Source of the DNA: Chrysogorgia sp. JL179-B06
Taxonomy: Eukaryota > Cnidaria > Anthozoa > Scleralcyonacea > Chrysogorgiidae
DNA length: 64,000 bases
NCBI GenBank assembly: GCA_035772405.1
Contig: JAYKKM010000501.1
Span: forward strand, 1,388,501-1,452,500
Direction: 5' to 3'
Below, piece by piece: positions 22,136-32,861 of this stretch. How positions within the stretch are numbered: the first letter of the stretch is position 1; each line of letters begins with the position of its first letter. The notes under the pieces are model-generated. The model worked only from the letters and a program-made list of their open reading frames with translations, made no database searches and was not told the DNA's origin. A program made the translations under genes and the position numbers.

Positions 22136-23159
22136 ACCTTACTAAACAATGCAACAACAGCAATTTATACAAAAGAAAAGAAGTTGTCAAAGAAGTGTAT
22201 TTGAGAACCATACCCTACACTTGAATAGAGTAAATAAAGTAGGGATTGATTCAATACTGAGTGGGATTGAGTAATGAAGTAAGATATTTGCGAAAAAATT
22301 CGTCGATAGGTGCGTGAACGCATCTGATCACCGCTCTCGCCCGCATTTATTGTAAATGTATTCAGAAGACTTATCAAGCCTTCTGGTGCTTTTCCGTATC
22401 TAAATGTGGAACAAACAACCTTTAGACAAGATTATTTTGCTGAAATACATACCCACTCAGGGGCGGATCTAGGCAAAAATCTGACTGCAAAATATGGATT
22501 TTTAAATATTGGTATTAGCTAGTTGCTACACTTTGCTCAGTAGTGTGTGGAAAGATTTCTAATTTCTTCTCATAAAAACAATGTAAAGTGGATTTCAACC
22601 GCAATGTGCGTTAAATGTCGTACTCTTGCATGTTATATGCGATACTAATATTCGTTTTAACGATTTAAATCAGGGGCGTAAATGTGGGGGGGGGGTGTGG
22701 GGGGGTGGTACACCCCCCCAGACACATGCTCCAGTCGGTCTAAAAATGAGGGCAGTCGGTTTCAAAATTATGCATCGTTTAATTAGATGCAATTCTAACA
22801 GTGACCGATTGACCGACTAAATATTTTCGGAGACCGACTTCAATCATGGCAAGAAATTAAGATTATGATGAGCGCTATTTCAATTGGAGTTTACTCGTAA
22901 ATCGTATTATCGTAATACTGGTAATTATAGACTAATAGTCTACAATATATTTCGCTGAGTCGAAAATCCCGCTTCAGCGACTGTTGGACAGCGTTCTTCA
23001 TCATTAAAATATGCTCGCGGCCTTTAAAATATGCATGCGGTATTATAATTTGCTTCGAATGTTAAGTCTGCTGTATTTAAGCCTTACTTGATTAAATTTA
23101 TATTATTATCACTGTCATACGGATAATCAGTCATACAACGAATTTCGGCTGTATTTATA

Positions 23160-23246
23160 TTTCGGTGTTTATATTTATATTTATATTTATATTGAATTTC
23201 GGCTGTATTTATATTTCGGTATTTATATTTATATTTATATTTCGGT
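23160..23246 (+). repeat. TTTATA-rich simple repeat
   Basis: TTTATATTTATA runs interrupted twice by TTTCGG; ends where the LINE fragment begins. Confidence 0.85.
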
Positions 23247-24003
23247 GCTCAGGCGTGAAGGGCTCACTGGCTAGAGTTGTGGATACGTTTGTTTGTAATG
23301 TGTGTGAAAGAGCAGAGGATGGAGAGGATAGTGACGTAGATGAGAGCATGGATCTGGGCAATGGGGTCCATTTAGATAATGTTAAAAAGTTTTGTTACCT
23401 GGGGGATATGCTGAATGGGGGTGGAGGAGCAAATTCAGCATCTGTGGCAAGGGTACGTTGTGCATGGGGAAAGTTTAAAGAGCTCTCTGGGATCCTGACA
23501 AGGAAGGAAGTGTTGCTAAAGCTGAAGGTGTATGTGGCCTGTGTGAGGAGTGCTATGGTGTATGGAAGTGAGACGTGGGCCATGACTGTGGAGCTGAATA
23601 ATAGACTGGAGAGGACAGAGATGCGGATGGTGCGGTGGATGTGTGGCGTATCGCTGAGGGATAGAGTGTCTAGCAAGGAGCTGAGGGAAAGAATGGGCAT
23701 TGAATCGGTGTCTGACGTGGTAAAGAGGAGCCGATTAAGGTGGCTGGGACATGTGCTGCGGAAAGATGATGGTGACTGGGTGAAGAGGTGTATGTCGCTT
23801 GAGGTTGATGGTGCAAGAGCAAGAGGAAGAGGAAGGCCAAGGATGACATGGAGCCAGGTAGTGGAGAGGGATATGAGAGAGAGTGGGCTGAAGAGGGAAG
23901 ATGCTAATGATCGAGGAAAGTGGAGGAAACTGTCGTGCGGAACCACCGGCCAACCCCTGCGTAAGCGGGGAAAACGGCCGTAAAACGTCTGTTGTTTTTT
24001 GTT
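23247..24003 (+). mobile_element. 5'-truncated LINE tail (YGSETWA / RWLGHVLRK type)
   Basis: Open frame through 23983 that starts inside the C-terminal region after the reverse transcriptase. It shows KKFCYLGDMLN, VYGSETWAMTVE, RWMCGVSLRDR, LRWLGHVLRKDD and GRPRMTWSQVVERDMR, the C-terminal signature of a large invertebrate LINE group, with a conserved 3' end reading AAAACGTCTGTTG. The same segment recurs at 34015-34720, and its 3' tip in reverse at 32535-32600. The RT domain is absent; reading starts at GVKGSLARVVDTFVC. It lies wholly inside the hAT element. Confidence 0.85.
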
Positions 24004-24330
24004 GTTTTTTACGTATCATTGATTAGTCGGTCAGTCGGTCTCATTTTGAAACTACACCCCCCCCAGCCAAAATTGATATGTACGCCCCTGATTTAAATTA
24101 AATACTAATATTCGTTTTCACATTTAATTTCAAACTGTACATGATAACAGTTACGCTGACAAACTTTGCTTCTTTTTAATCTGAATTATATGCCTAGGCA
24201 AATATTTTTCGAATAAATTTTTCTGTCTAACCCTCCCAGAAATTAAATAGTAAAGAAAGCCAAAACTATTTCGAATATAGGATATTCGTTTGGAATATAG
24301 GATGTTCGCCAAATTCGTTCGACGCGCACC

Positions 24331-24829
24331 GGAGCAGGAAAGTGTTTATATGCGTGTTGATTGACCACCAGACCAGCCAAATAGACAGTTAAAAATGTTT
24401 GTATACCTGTTGGTTGACCACCATAGCAGGAAAATAGACAGTTAAAAATATTGATATACATGTTGGTTGAGCAGCAGAGCAGGAAAATAGACAGTTGAAA
24501 ATATTGATATACATGTTGGTTGAGCAGCAGAGCAGGAAAATAGACAGTTGAAAATATTTGTAGATATGTTGGTTGAGCAGCAGAGCATGAAAATAGACAG
24601 TTAAAAATATTTATATATGTGTTGGTTGACGACCATAGAAGGAAAATAGACAGTTGAAAATATTTATAGATATGTTGGTTGATACCCTGTGAGCAGAGCC
24701 TTCTTTTCCTTTGTTCCCACCCAGCAAGGGGAAACAAAGGTAAAGAAGGCTCTGCTCACAGGGTAGTTGGTTGACCACCATAGCAGGAAAATAGACAGTT
24801 AAAAATGTTTGCAGATGTGTTGGTTGACA
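24331..24829 (+). repeat. Minisatellite, about 59-bp unit, 8 copies
   Basis: Units contain GGAAAATAGACAGTT, AAAATATT and TGTTGGTTGA in order, with GAGCAGCAGAGCA or GACCACCATAGCA variants. One unit is interrupted by an 83-bp MITE at 24683-24765. The 164-aa minus frame across it is a translated repeat, not a gene. Confidence 0.9.
24683..24765. mobile_element. 83-bp hairpin MITE with 9-bp target duplication
   Basis: Inverted arms of about 34 bp, starting TACCCTGTGAGCAGAGCC, are separated by about 15 bp. GTTGGTTGA flanks both sides. The neighbouring repeat units show the uninterrupted target, so the 9-bp duplication is secure. A 9-bp duplication suggests Mutator-type mobilisation. Confidence 0.9.
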
Positions 24830-25787
24830 ATTTCATATACTACATATACTACAGTACCATAGTTTGTAATAGACCATTTGCACTATGATGTTTAATGGCA
24901 TTATTTGACTACAATCACCAGAATGCTTTGCCAGTATCTTAACGCTAATGGCTATCTATTAGCAAACTATCTATTGGCAAACCATACTGGTACGTAGCCG
25001 TGGTCAAGTAATCCCATTGAAAAAATGTCTATTGTTCTGCAACTTGATTTTCATAAAATATGCACTATATATTTGCAACTTGATAACAATTGCAAAGTAT
25101 GAAACATACCTATATAAAAGATTATTTTCAACAACTTTTTCTTTCTATTTTTCTCTTTTTCTGTTGCATTCTCAAATGTACGCAACATCCTTGTTTTTCG
25201 TTCGGTTCCCTTTGGACGAAGCCCTCATCTGGCTGTAACTTTGTGACTGTTACAACGTTTTTGGTTTCATTACCTAATTAAGTACTTATCAAAGTCTGAA
25301 ATATTTTGACAATGTATTATAAAATACTTTGTAGAATATGATGTTTAAAACCTTAGGCTTTACAAAGTCAAATTTCTTTCAATGAACACACTTAACCACC
25401 ATTCAGGCGAAGCTTAACATCCACTCTTAAAACAAAACAAGTTGGGGACCACAAATAATTTGTAGAATACTTTTGAAATACTGAACTAGTTGCCCTAGAG
25501 GCAGGGAAATTGCTGTTTTTTAACATTTGGAAAATGTTAAATTCCCTGCTATATATTCCAGGGGTTGGGGGCTGTGATTTCAAATGACTGATACATAAAA
25601 GACTTAAGTATACAACCATACAATATATACAAGACAGGTGAGGTATATGTTATCAGTTCAATCAAAAACAATATAATTTCAGACAATAACAATATAATAT
25701 AATTTATTTTGGAAATGATGCAAGACTTGATCACTACAAGAACATATCAATCATAACATCTTTGTCAACAGCTGAATCCTCAGATTA

Positions 25788-25872
25788 AACATGTAAACTT
25801 AAACATGTAAACTTAACTTGAACATGTAAACTTAACTTGAACATGTAAACTTAACTTGAACATGTAAACTTA
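25788..25872 (+). repeat. Short tandem repeat, 19-bp unit
   Basis: About 4-5 copies of AACATGTAAACTTAACTTG. Confidence 0.9.
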
Positions 25873-27519
25873 ACACAAATGGACAAAGAATAATAGGATA
25901 AATACTGTATAATATGTATGCTGTTACGATGTTCATTACATTTCGTGTTTTGGTGATTGAGAGTTTGGTATTTGTCTCACACAAAATAAGTTTAAACTTG
26001 GCGACTGGACAGCAAAAATATATTTCACCAAAGTTAATATTCATGACTTTAGCTGTGTTTATATCGATTATGTGTTAAATAACTATCATATTATTCATGA
26101 GCTATTTCATAAAAATACATGCGGCAATGCTTACCTCACTGGGAAGTAGTTTAAACAACGAGATTCCTGGCTATTTGGGAATTGTAGCTTCGTAAATTGG
26201 CATACGCTCATGACCATCAACAGCTTTCTTCCCCACATAAACCATTTGCGTGCATTCTTCCCTGAGCAAGGATAATTTCTGCAGAAGAAAAGCTTCCACT
26301 AAGTATATTAAGCAATTGCTTTGTTGGAAGCCAGTGGACTCACAACAAAAAGTGTGAAATAGTCTCGTCAATAAATAAGATCAACTGTGGCCTGAAACGA
26401 AATTCTTATGCAATAGGCTTGCGATCTGACTGCTGCTGACTGCTGCTCGGGCAAGGTCTCTGATTGGTTTGCTGCATCTGACTGCTGCTCAGTTTACTAA
26501 AAATAGCCTCAAATGAGGCTATTTTAAGGTTTCACTGCTGCTCACTAAGGAGAAAAGACCCTCCGTACGATGTTCCCGCAATTGGTGCACCGCTGCCGCG
26601 AGTGATGCTGTGCTAGGAAGCCTTCGACCGATTTAGACATACTTCAAGTAATAAATATATCCTGTATTACAATTTTAAAGAGTGTCAGCTGCCCAGTAGC
26701 GACCACGGGCACACGAAATAAAAACCAAATGTATTCCACATTAATTAATTAGGCAAAATCTGACTGCTGCTTGAGCAGCAGTTGCACCCCTCTAGATCCA
26801 CCCCTGGTTGGTATATTGTTACCTCATCTTATATTGACGTTTTGTTTCTTCTATAATTATATTGTTTCGTTGTAACGATCTATACTCGTTTTGTAAGGTT
26901 TTGACATAACCACCATTCGTTTATGTAGATTTTCGAGAGACATTCGATTTGACCAGAACCAGCTGTCTAAAACGGGCAGTGCCACGCTACGCTTAACATT
27001 TTTGACAGATTCAAAGTTGTCCCAAAATTGCAAAAAAATTAAAAAGAATAATTTCAAACACAAGAAAACCCAAGACAACTCTGTACAGCAGTTTGGATGG
27101 TCGAGATTGGGCAAGGATTGAAATGGATTGCAAATGACATTTTAGAAACAAAATTTATGAGAATAATAATAAATTTGAGTCTTGAATGTTCCGAAATCGT
27201 CACTACCCTTGGCTTCGGCTTGGGTAACAACAGCGGTCTCAAGGCCACAACGCACACTGTTTCCCTCGGTGCCAGTAAATAAATGATAAATATTGTAAGT
27301 GTATAAGTGAAGACATTACAACTGGAAAAAATCAGTTTTACTTTATTTATTTATCTCCTGTTTCAACAGTTGACAATTACACATCATGGAACGATGTTAA
27401 AGGAGAAAGTACATTAAATTGCCGTCCTTTAAAAGGGTGATTTTCTCCAAGTTTATAATGAAGGCTTTTATTTCAACGCAATTCAAAATCATCGTTTGAC
27501 GGGAGAATAAAATAAAGAG
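25873..27519. other. No gene recognised
   Basis: AT-rich. 26425-26545 has repeated CTGACTGCTGCTC motifs, like those beside the hAT end at 26806. A slightly more GC-rich patch lies at 26560-26640. No supported exon. Confidence 0.45.
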
Positions 27520-27715
27520 CATCACGGAAAGTCTTTGCCGTTGCTTGCAGCTTAACAAGAGCCTCTACCTTGAGATCCTAACCAGCCTTAATACTGCCGA
27601 GTTCCTGCAACCTATGAAACGGAAACGGCTTATAGCGAGACGTGGTCGGCCAGAGGTAATTTATTCGGACAACGGTTCAACCTTCGTTAAGGCGGCAAAA
27701 TAGCTTCGGAGAAAC
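27520..27715 (+). pseudogene. BEL/Pao-type retrotransposon integrase fragment
   Basis: The plus strand reads VFAVACSLTRA, then NTAEFLQPMKRKRLIARRGR and PEVIYSDNGSTFVKAAK. IARRGRP-x-x-IYSDNGTTF is the integrase block around the second catalytic Asp of BEL/Pao elements. Frameshifts and a stop (about 27703) interrupt it and no LTR was found. It overlaps the end of the opposite-strand gypsy relic. Confidence 0.65.
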
Positions 27716-28860
27716 TGTGTAAAACCTGTGGTTTCATGGATTGAGGTGTTGTATGCTAGCATCAGTTGTTTCAAATGATCGTCCCATTCATTTCCAGACT
27801 CTGAAACGTGCTTCGATATCATATCCTTTAGGGTGCGGTTGAACCTTTCCACTTGCCACTTGCCTGTTGGGGATGATATGGCAATGTCCTAGTCTTCCTG
27901 ATGCCAACTGCATCGTTGAGTTCCTTCACCATCTTACTTTCAAATTGCTTACCTTGATCTGAATGCAGTGATGAATTCATCGAGTGATGAACTCTTTGAA
28001 GATCTATGCGACAGATGTAGCCTCTTGGTCTGGATGGGCATAGAGATCTACACACTTAGTAAAATAATCTTGGACGACCAGTATGTAACTGTTCCCTCGT
28101 TTAGATCTTGGCATTTTGGTTAAGTCAGCCACCAACTCCCTAGGTGTGTTGACAATGATGGGCTGTAGTGGGGATGTTTCGGCGGCATCTTTCTAGTGGC
28201 ACAAGATGGACAACGATCACACCACTGTTTAGCATCCCTGTAGAATCCTGGCCAGTAGATCACCAAAATCACCAAAGTGACCTGCCAGCATCCCAGAGTA
28301 ACTCTCAGTAACTCTCCCACAATTTCGGGGACTATAGCAGGAGGGATAACTTGGTGATAATGTCCACTTTGCTGACATCTGCCAAGAAGACCTTTACTAC
28401 CAGTTCATGGTACTTATGCCAAAATATTGGTATTCTGTACCCTTTTTGTTTGATTGCCTCGTACGAAGGTAGAGTTCTTTTAGTTATCCACTGCAGCTAC
28501 ACCCGGGCCTACCTGGGCCTGTGTCAGTGGGCGCTGATGAGTAATATGTCGAAGCGCAATGTCAGCAAGGCAGTTGTCATTGTTTTTCACTGGTTTTTGT
28601 TGTTAAAACTGCCCAAAAATGCAGGAAATATAATTTCTGTGGCTTAAAAAATTTTCGGGGCGAGCATGTTCACACCCCAGATGTTTCTCGCATGTTTGGC
28701 ACTCTGAACTGCCACTACCAACTGGGCATACTTCAAAATTGGTGCCAATAAATACTGTTCGTATCCACTGGGCCAACCTGAGATCATCACAGAGAACTTT
28801 GGTAATATCACGCAGTATTTTGGTTTGGTCAAATGTACCGTTCTACCCCCACGTCAACTT
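27716..28860 (-). pseudogene. Ty3/gypsy pol relic (linker, zinc-binding and integrase region)
   Basis: Read from 28860 downward. A broken post-RNaseH segment contains SSECQTCEKH. At 28310-28190 is a YWPGFYRDAKQWCDRCPSCA block, the integrase HHCC-type zinc segment. Degenerate core follows: YILVVQDYFTKCVDLYAHP, LHSDQGKQFESKMVKEL (catalytic Asp), YHPQ, and MERFNRTLKDMISKHV (catalytic Glu) at about 27850. Many frame changes. No LTRs seen. Confidence 0.7.
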
Positions 28861-28949
28861 TTCCACACTGTCCTCCCGTATTAAGCTCATGGAAAACTTA
28901 TGTTCCCATTGTGCCAACTTTGTGCTGATGGCTTGAATTAAGAACCATG

Positions 28950-29285
28950 CGACCATACAGATCAAGAGCGTGTAATTCAGGGAACCTGGGTAACGAATGA
29001 GTTACAGAAAGCGTTGGAGAAAGGTTATCGTTTGATCGGCGTTCACGAAGTGTGGCACTTCCCCCAACAGAGCACCGAGCTCTTCAGTGATTATATCGAC
29101 ACATTTTAAAAGATCAAACAGGAATCCAGTGGTTTTTCCGAGGGCTGTGACACCGAGGAAAAGAAACAGCAATACATCGACGAGTACTATCAATGCGAAG
29201 GTATTCTGATGGATCGGAGCAAAATAGAGAAGAATCCCGGCCTACGTGCTCTGGCAAAGGTGATGTTAAACTCGTTTTGGGGTAA
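28950..29285 (+). pseudogene. Polinton/Maverick-type protein-primed DNA polymerase B fragment
   Basis: One frame from about 28953 reads GTWVTNELQKALEKGYRLIG, EVWHFPQQS, LFSDYIDTF, then after one stop KIKQESSGFSEGCDTEEKKQ and KNPGLRALAKVMLNSFWG. The last is the conserved NSFWGK-type block of DNA_pol_B_2 enzymes from Polintons. Only this central palm segment is present. No other Polinton gene was seen nearby. A stop codon at about 29107-29109 shows decay. Confidence 0.75.
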
Positions 29286-29335
29286 GTAAAAGTAAACGCA
29301 AACGTTATGAATAAGAAAGGGAAGATTAATTTATT

Positions 29336-29362
29336 ATGGGTACCGCGGTCAGCGGTACCCAT
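29336..29362. repeat. Short perfect hairpin
   Basis: ATGGGTACCGC and its complement GCGGTACCCAT around a 5-nt loop. Confidence 0.9.
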
Positions 29363-29719
29363 ATAGTCACGGCGTTGAGGTGGCAAGGTAGGGAGGTATT
29401 TAGGGGTTCAACATCGAAAAACTGCGCAACTCAGATACTCATTCGTAATTCATCGGAAAATGTCGTCCCATTGATCATCGAAACAAACTATACGGTAGAA
29501 AATATCGAAAAATCTTAAAGAATGAGTATCAACCGTTATGCATTGCGCACTTGGAGGCCATTTTAGGGCAACCCGAAAATGGCGACTTTCTTTAACAAAG
29601 TGGGAATGCGAAGTCATCCGTAAATATTCAAGTCATTGTCTATATGAATTATTAAATTTTTAGTTTTTCCTGCAAATTGAATAATTGAATATGTAATTAT
29701 TGCCATATTAGCAACATCG

Positions 29720-29974
29720 TTGGACTGTATGCCGTTAAAATTTCCCCTGAACATGTGTGTATTACCTGGTGCGTCGCCTCCAAAGCGCGGTAGGCCTGAA
29801 AGGAATGAAGGAATTAAACAAATTAAGCTAAGAGATCACGTATATGACATGTGGATTACCAAAAGAGATCGACTTGGGTTTTCCACCATGACCCACAGTG
29901 AATTTGCTGAATATTTATTAAATAATCACGAAGAACGACATCAAAGCCAAAATCAAGTTATACGGCAGTTATAA
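29720..29974 (+). CDS. Small ORF in the TTAA element (HVYDMWITKRDRLGF motif)
   Basis: 84 aa. A basic GRPERNEG block is followed by KLRDHVYDMWITKRDRLGF and THSEFAEYLLNNHEER, and the frame ends at TAA 29972-29974. A similar RPQVYxLWxxRK...THSEFAExLL block occurs in multi-copy cnidarian proteins (from memory). GRP next to a helical segment could bind DNA, but this is a guess. The start is uncertain because the frame opens with a GTG/ATG-rich segment. Confidence 0.5.
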   Translation: MDCMPLKFPLNMCVLPGASPPKRGRPERNEGIKQIKLRDHVYDMWITKRDRLGFSTMTHSEFAEYLLNNHEERHQSQNQVIRQL

Positions 29975-30116
29975 GGATAGAAAGGTTATATAATCCAGGT
30001 GCACTCAATGGGTGCTTGAAATGATAAGTGATAACGTGTCTATCATTTATATCCGAAAATTAGCAAATACAACTATAAAATATACGGTAGAATGTTTACT
30101 TGAAATAAACGTGTAT

Positions 30117-30308
30117 TTACCGTAATCTGTTGCCTTGCTTCGCACCTTCGCCAACAGCGATTTGATGCCGTTCAAAAGCATTTCTTCCAGCAATTGCATC
30201 TCCGCTGGTTGCCTGTTCTTCTTGGGTCCTGTTTTTACATGCTGCTTTTTTATATCCGCATGAACATCTCACTGGGATTCTTCTTGCGGTGGCGGTGGTT
30301 GTTGGCAA
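30117..30308 (-). CDS. Hypothetical basic ORF, 63 aa
   Basis: Reads PTTTATARRIPVRCSCGYKK, then a Lys/Arg/Glu-rich tail, inside the TTAA element. RCSCGYKKAACKN has three cysteines that could bind zinc. Weak evidence; could be chance. Confidence 0.25.
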   Translation of the reverse strand: MPTTTATARRIPVRCSCGYKKAACKNRTQEEQATSGDAIAGRNAFERHQIAVGEGAKQGNRLR

Positions 30309-30522
30309 ACTGGTGATCCGTAAACGTTTAGATTATCTTCTGGGCCATAGCGCAACACAGTTAAATCTGGGTCCGAATCAGACAGTGAAAATTTTAAAGC
30401 TAAATACTATGATTATGTTTGAAGTTTGGTGAAATGAAACCAAGGTAAAACATGCGTAGAATTTCCGTATGTAAACATAAACACAAGCGCGTAATGCATA
30501 ACGGTTGATACTCATTCTTTAA

Positions 30523-31190
30523 CTTGTCGACAAGTTCAACGTACAAAGGTCGTGTCGTTTAAGTTGGCAATGCTCGTGATCTAATTCGTGGTGTCTTCTG
30601 ATCGAGTGCGTTTTAATTTTGGCTTAATAATTCGGTCTTCCTCGTGGCGTGTGTCTTCTGATCGAGTGCGTTTGGCTTGTGTAGTTTACATTGAAGGTAT
30701 TAAGTTGTATCTTTCTCGTTTTCACTTATTTACTGTACTAGGTATTTCTTTGATCATAAAATTATGTGCTTAATAGCTTCGCTCCTCAAATTCAAATGTT
30801 ATACAGTATATCCATCTGACAGTTTCAGGTGAGGAAGTCAGTCTAAATTTGGCGACAATTATTATTTTTTATTTATTTCGTCCCATGCATTTGAACTATT
30901 TACATAATGCTGGTATACAGTGTATAGCAAATCATTGACTGCTATAATTTTTGCATAAGGTAAACATATTTATGCGCTAATTGCATGAATGGCTTGAACA
31001 ATATTTTGTTACATGGGAATTGTTTGTATGGTTGCATTAAAGTCATTAAAGGTTCTGTAAATAAAGATGTTTTGTTGTTAACTGATGTTCCTGTCATGGT
31101 ATCAATAAATGAACTTATAGTGAACAATTAGCTGGAGAAATTGCATTTACAAATTTATTTTTTGGTTTAGAAACCTACTATGAATATTTA
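30523..31190. other. No gene recognised; one local duplication
   Basis: GTGTCTTCTGATCGAGTGCG occurs twice, at about 30590 and 30650, in a 60-bp duplication. The rest is AT-rich and unassigned. Confidence 0.5.
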
Positions 31191-31191
31191 A

Positions 31192-31305
31192 CACTTAATA
31201 TTTACTGGGACCGAGGGAAACAGTATGTGGTCCCAGTATGAAAGACCGTCGATGAAAGCAGTATGTCAAAACATACTGCTTTCCCAATGTCCCAGTAAAT
31301 AAGTG
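31192..31305. repeat. Hairpin MITE-like palindrome
   Basis: CACTTA...TTTACTGGGAC, then GGGAAACAGTATGT, pairs with the complement ending CCCAGTAAATAAGTG. The arms are about 35 bp with a few mismatches. Confidence 0.75.
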
Positions 31306-31318
31306 CTTTATTATCATA

Positions 31319-31582
31319 CCAAGTGTCAAAGAAAAAACAAAACGTAAAGACATGAAATATTTTATTCTTCAAACATTAAACTAAATATAATTAAGGCGAA
31401 GGAGAGTTCATTCCAAAGGTTGCATTTTCACGTGGTATTTCACATGATTTTTTCATTATTGATGGTCGACAACATATTATTACCTTCTCAGAGCTATTGC
31501 AGGGGAAACAGCTAAATTTTGTCATTTTCATGTGATATACTCTCGACTAATAACACTAGAAAAAGGGAACTTTGACACTTGG
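31319..31582. mobile_element. 264-bp MITE, TA target
   Basis: Perfect 13-bp inverted ends, CCAAGTGTCAAAG and its complement, flanked by TA (31317-31318 and 31583-31584), as for mariner-type elements. Confidence 0.75.
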
Positions 31583-31654
31583 TATATAATAATGCTTGTT
31601 AACAATTGATTGTAACAGTGTTTCACTGTTCGCAGTGTCAGAAAATACTTTATC

Positions 31655-32347
31655 ATTGTATTTGAAAGAACACGAAAAATAATGAAATATAGCTTTTACA
31701 TGACCTTATGTCGTTCTTGAGTTACATTTCATGTAACTTGAGATATGACGTCATAAGATGGACACAGCATTACATCAAAACTCAAAAACAGGCTTATCTT
31801 TGGATTGGTTTGACTAAATTGGCTCAAACCATACAGACTTACTGAGTCAACAAGACTCAGCATTGAGATTGTTGTTATTAGGTTCCCATGGTAACAGATT
31901 CATTCCCAGGCCACTTTGTAAAGAAACAACATGTTGTACTTTTCGTCATTGCAGTTACTTTTTTATTGTTTTAAACAGTATTGTCACATTGGAAATCATT
32001 GAAAAAGGATGTCAACTTCCTAAAACTCGATAAGTTGCTGTAAACGTGGTCGAAAACAAATAATTCATAAAGGAAGAGAGTAATCTGGAAACTCTGTTAC
32101 CATAGCAACCACATTAGAACCATGACAATGTTTAGTTTTCTTGATTGAGTTAGTCAGCAAGGTTTGAATCTCTTTAGTCAAACCAGTCTGAAGATATGCC
32201 TGATTTTCAGTTTTGGTGTAATGCTGTGTCCATCTTGTGATGTCACAGCTCAAATTATATAAAGCGTAATAATTCAAGAACGGAATAACATATGAAAAGC
32301 ATCTAAAAGCCATTTTTCATTATTATAAGTGTTCTTTCAAGTACAAT
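31655..32347. mobile_element. Foldback element with arms of about 250 bp
   Basis: Left arm 31655-31895 and right arm 32078-32347 are inverted copies, diverged at perhaps one base in five. Matching blocks include TTTGAAAGAACAC, CAAGATGGACACAGCATTAC-like, and TATGGTAACAGA. No target duplication was identified. The divergence suggests an old insertion. Confidence 0.7.
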
Positions 32348-32534
32348 AAAAAACTGGGGCGAATTTTCATTTCATAGACACTTTAAAGGCACCACATGAA
32401 TATAATGATAAATAGCCTCCATGACAATAATACTAATATTTCAGTTAGTATCACAGATTTGGATTTTTCTTTGGTTACTAATTTCGTAATATTTGTAAAT
32501 AATTGTAAATAGTTTGAAATATACACACAAAAAA

Positions 32535-32780
32535 AACAACAGACGTTTTACGGCCGTTTTCCCCGCTTACGCAGGGGTTGGCCGGTGGTTCCCCACGACA
32601 GTTTTTTTTTATGATCGGATGCCCTTCCTGACACCAACCTTTTCTGTTAGGGGAGGACCCTTAGCCTTTGTCTCAAGAGACCAACCTACAAGGCAGCAGG
32701 TGGATTTTGAATCAGAGTTGCCTTCTCCTAGCCTTTGCCTAAAGAGGCATTGCCCTGCAAGCCAGCAGGTGGATGCAGTT
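32535..32780 (-). mobile_element. LINE 3' terminal fragment
   Basis: The first 65 bp are the complement of the 3' end of the LINE copies at 23.9 and 34.7 kb (CAACAGACGTTTTACGGCCG). The following GGATGCCCTTCCTGACACC block and AGGCAGCAGGTGGAT duplication look like 3' UTR of a related LINE. Confidence 0.7.
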
Positions 32781-32861
32781 TAATGTCATACCAGGACACA
32801 TGTCATACCCAGGACACATGTCATATACACACATTTGAAATATACACACATTTGAAAATAT

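Larger units (their letters stand above)
22671..24090. mobile_element. Non-autonomous hAT element, 1420 bp, perfect 8-bp target duplication
   Basis: Starts CAGGGGCGTA and ends TACGCCCCTG, with G-run and C-run blocks inside both ends. ATTTAAAT flanks both sides (22663-22670 and 24091-24098). Copies of GACCGACT lie near both termini, a layout that resembles subterminal transposase-binding motifs. No transposase is encoded. The cargo is a TTTATA-rich simple repeat and a 5'-truncated LINE tail. Confidence 0.9.
22458..26806. mobile_element. Possible hAT element pair of ends (nested insertions between)
   Basis: CAGGGGCGGATCTAG at 22458 and the near complement CTAGATCCACCCCTG at 26792-26806 differ at one position. 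Both are close to copies of GGCAAAAATCTGACTGC. They look like hAT ends, but the flanking 8-mers do not match. These may be ends of two different copies rather than one element. Confidence 0.4.
29519..30518. mobile_element. 1000-bp TTAA-flanked DNA element
   Basis: The ends are inverted over about 36 bp with two mismatches, beginning AGAATGAGTATCAACC. TTAA lies at 29515-29518 and 30519-30522. It carries a plus-strand ORF (29720-29974) and a weaker minus-strand ORF (30117-30308). It encodes no transposase that I recognise, so it is likely non-autonomous and mobilised by a piggyBac- or Kolobok-type enzyme. Confidence 0.85.

Noticed and set aside
23395..23946. 183-aa minus-strand Ser/Pro-rich ORF
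   Set aside because: It lies opposite the well-supported LINE C-terminal frame, and a matching antisense frame appears in the 34-kb copy; it is a shadow.
24243..24737. 164-aa minus-strand ORF
   Set aside because: The protein is a repeated Tyr/Cys/Phe-rich unit made by translating the 59-bp minisatellite, and it crosses a MITE.
22458..26806. One intact 4.3-kb hAT element
   Set aside because: Ends match, but the flanking 8-mers do not, so they may come from two copies; kept only as a low-confidence feature.
28351..28936. Plus-strand ORFs of 65-98 aa
   Set aside because: The minus strand carries gypsy pol similarity here; the plus frames have no motif.
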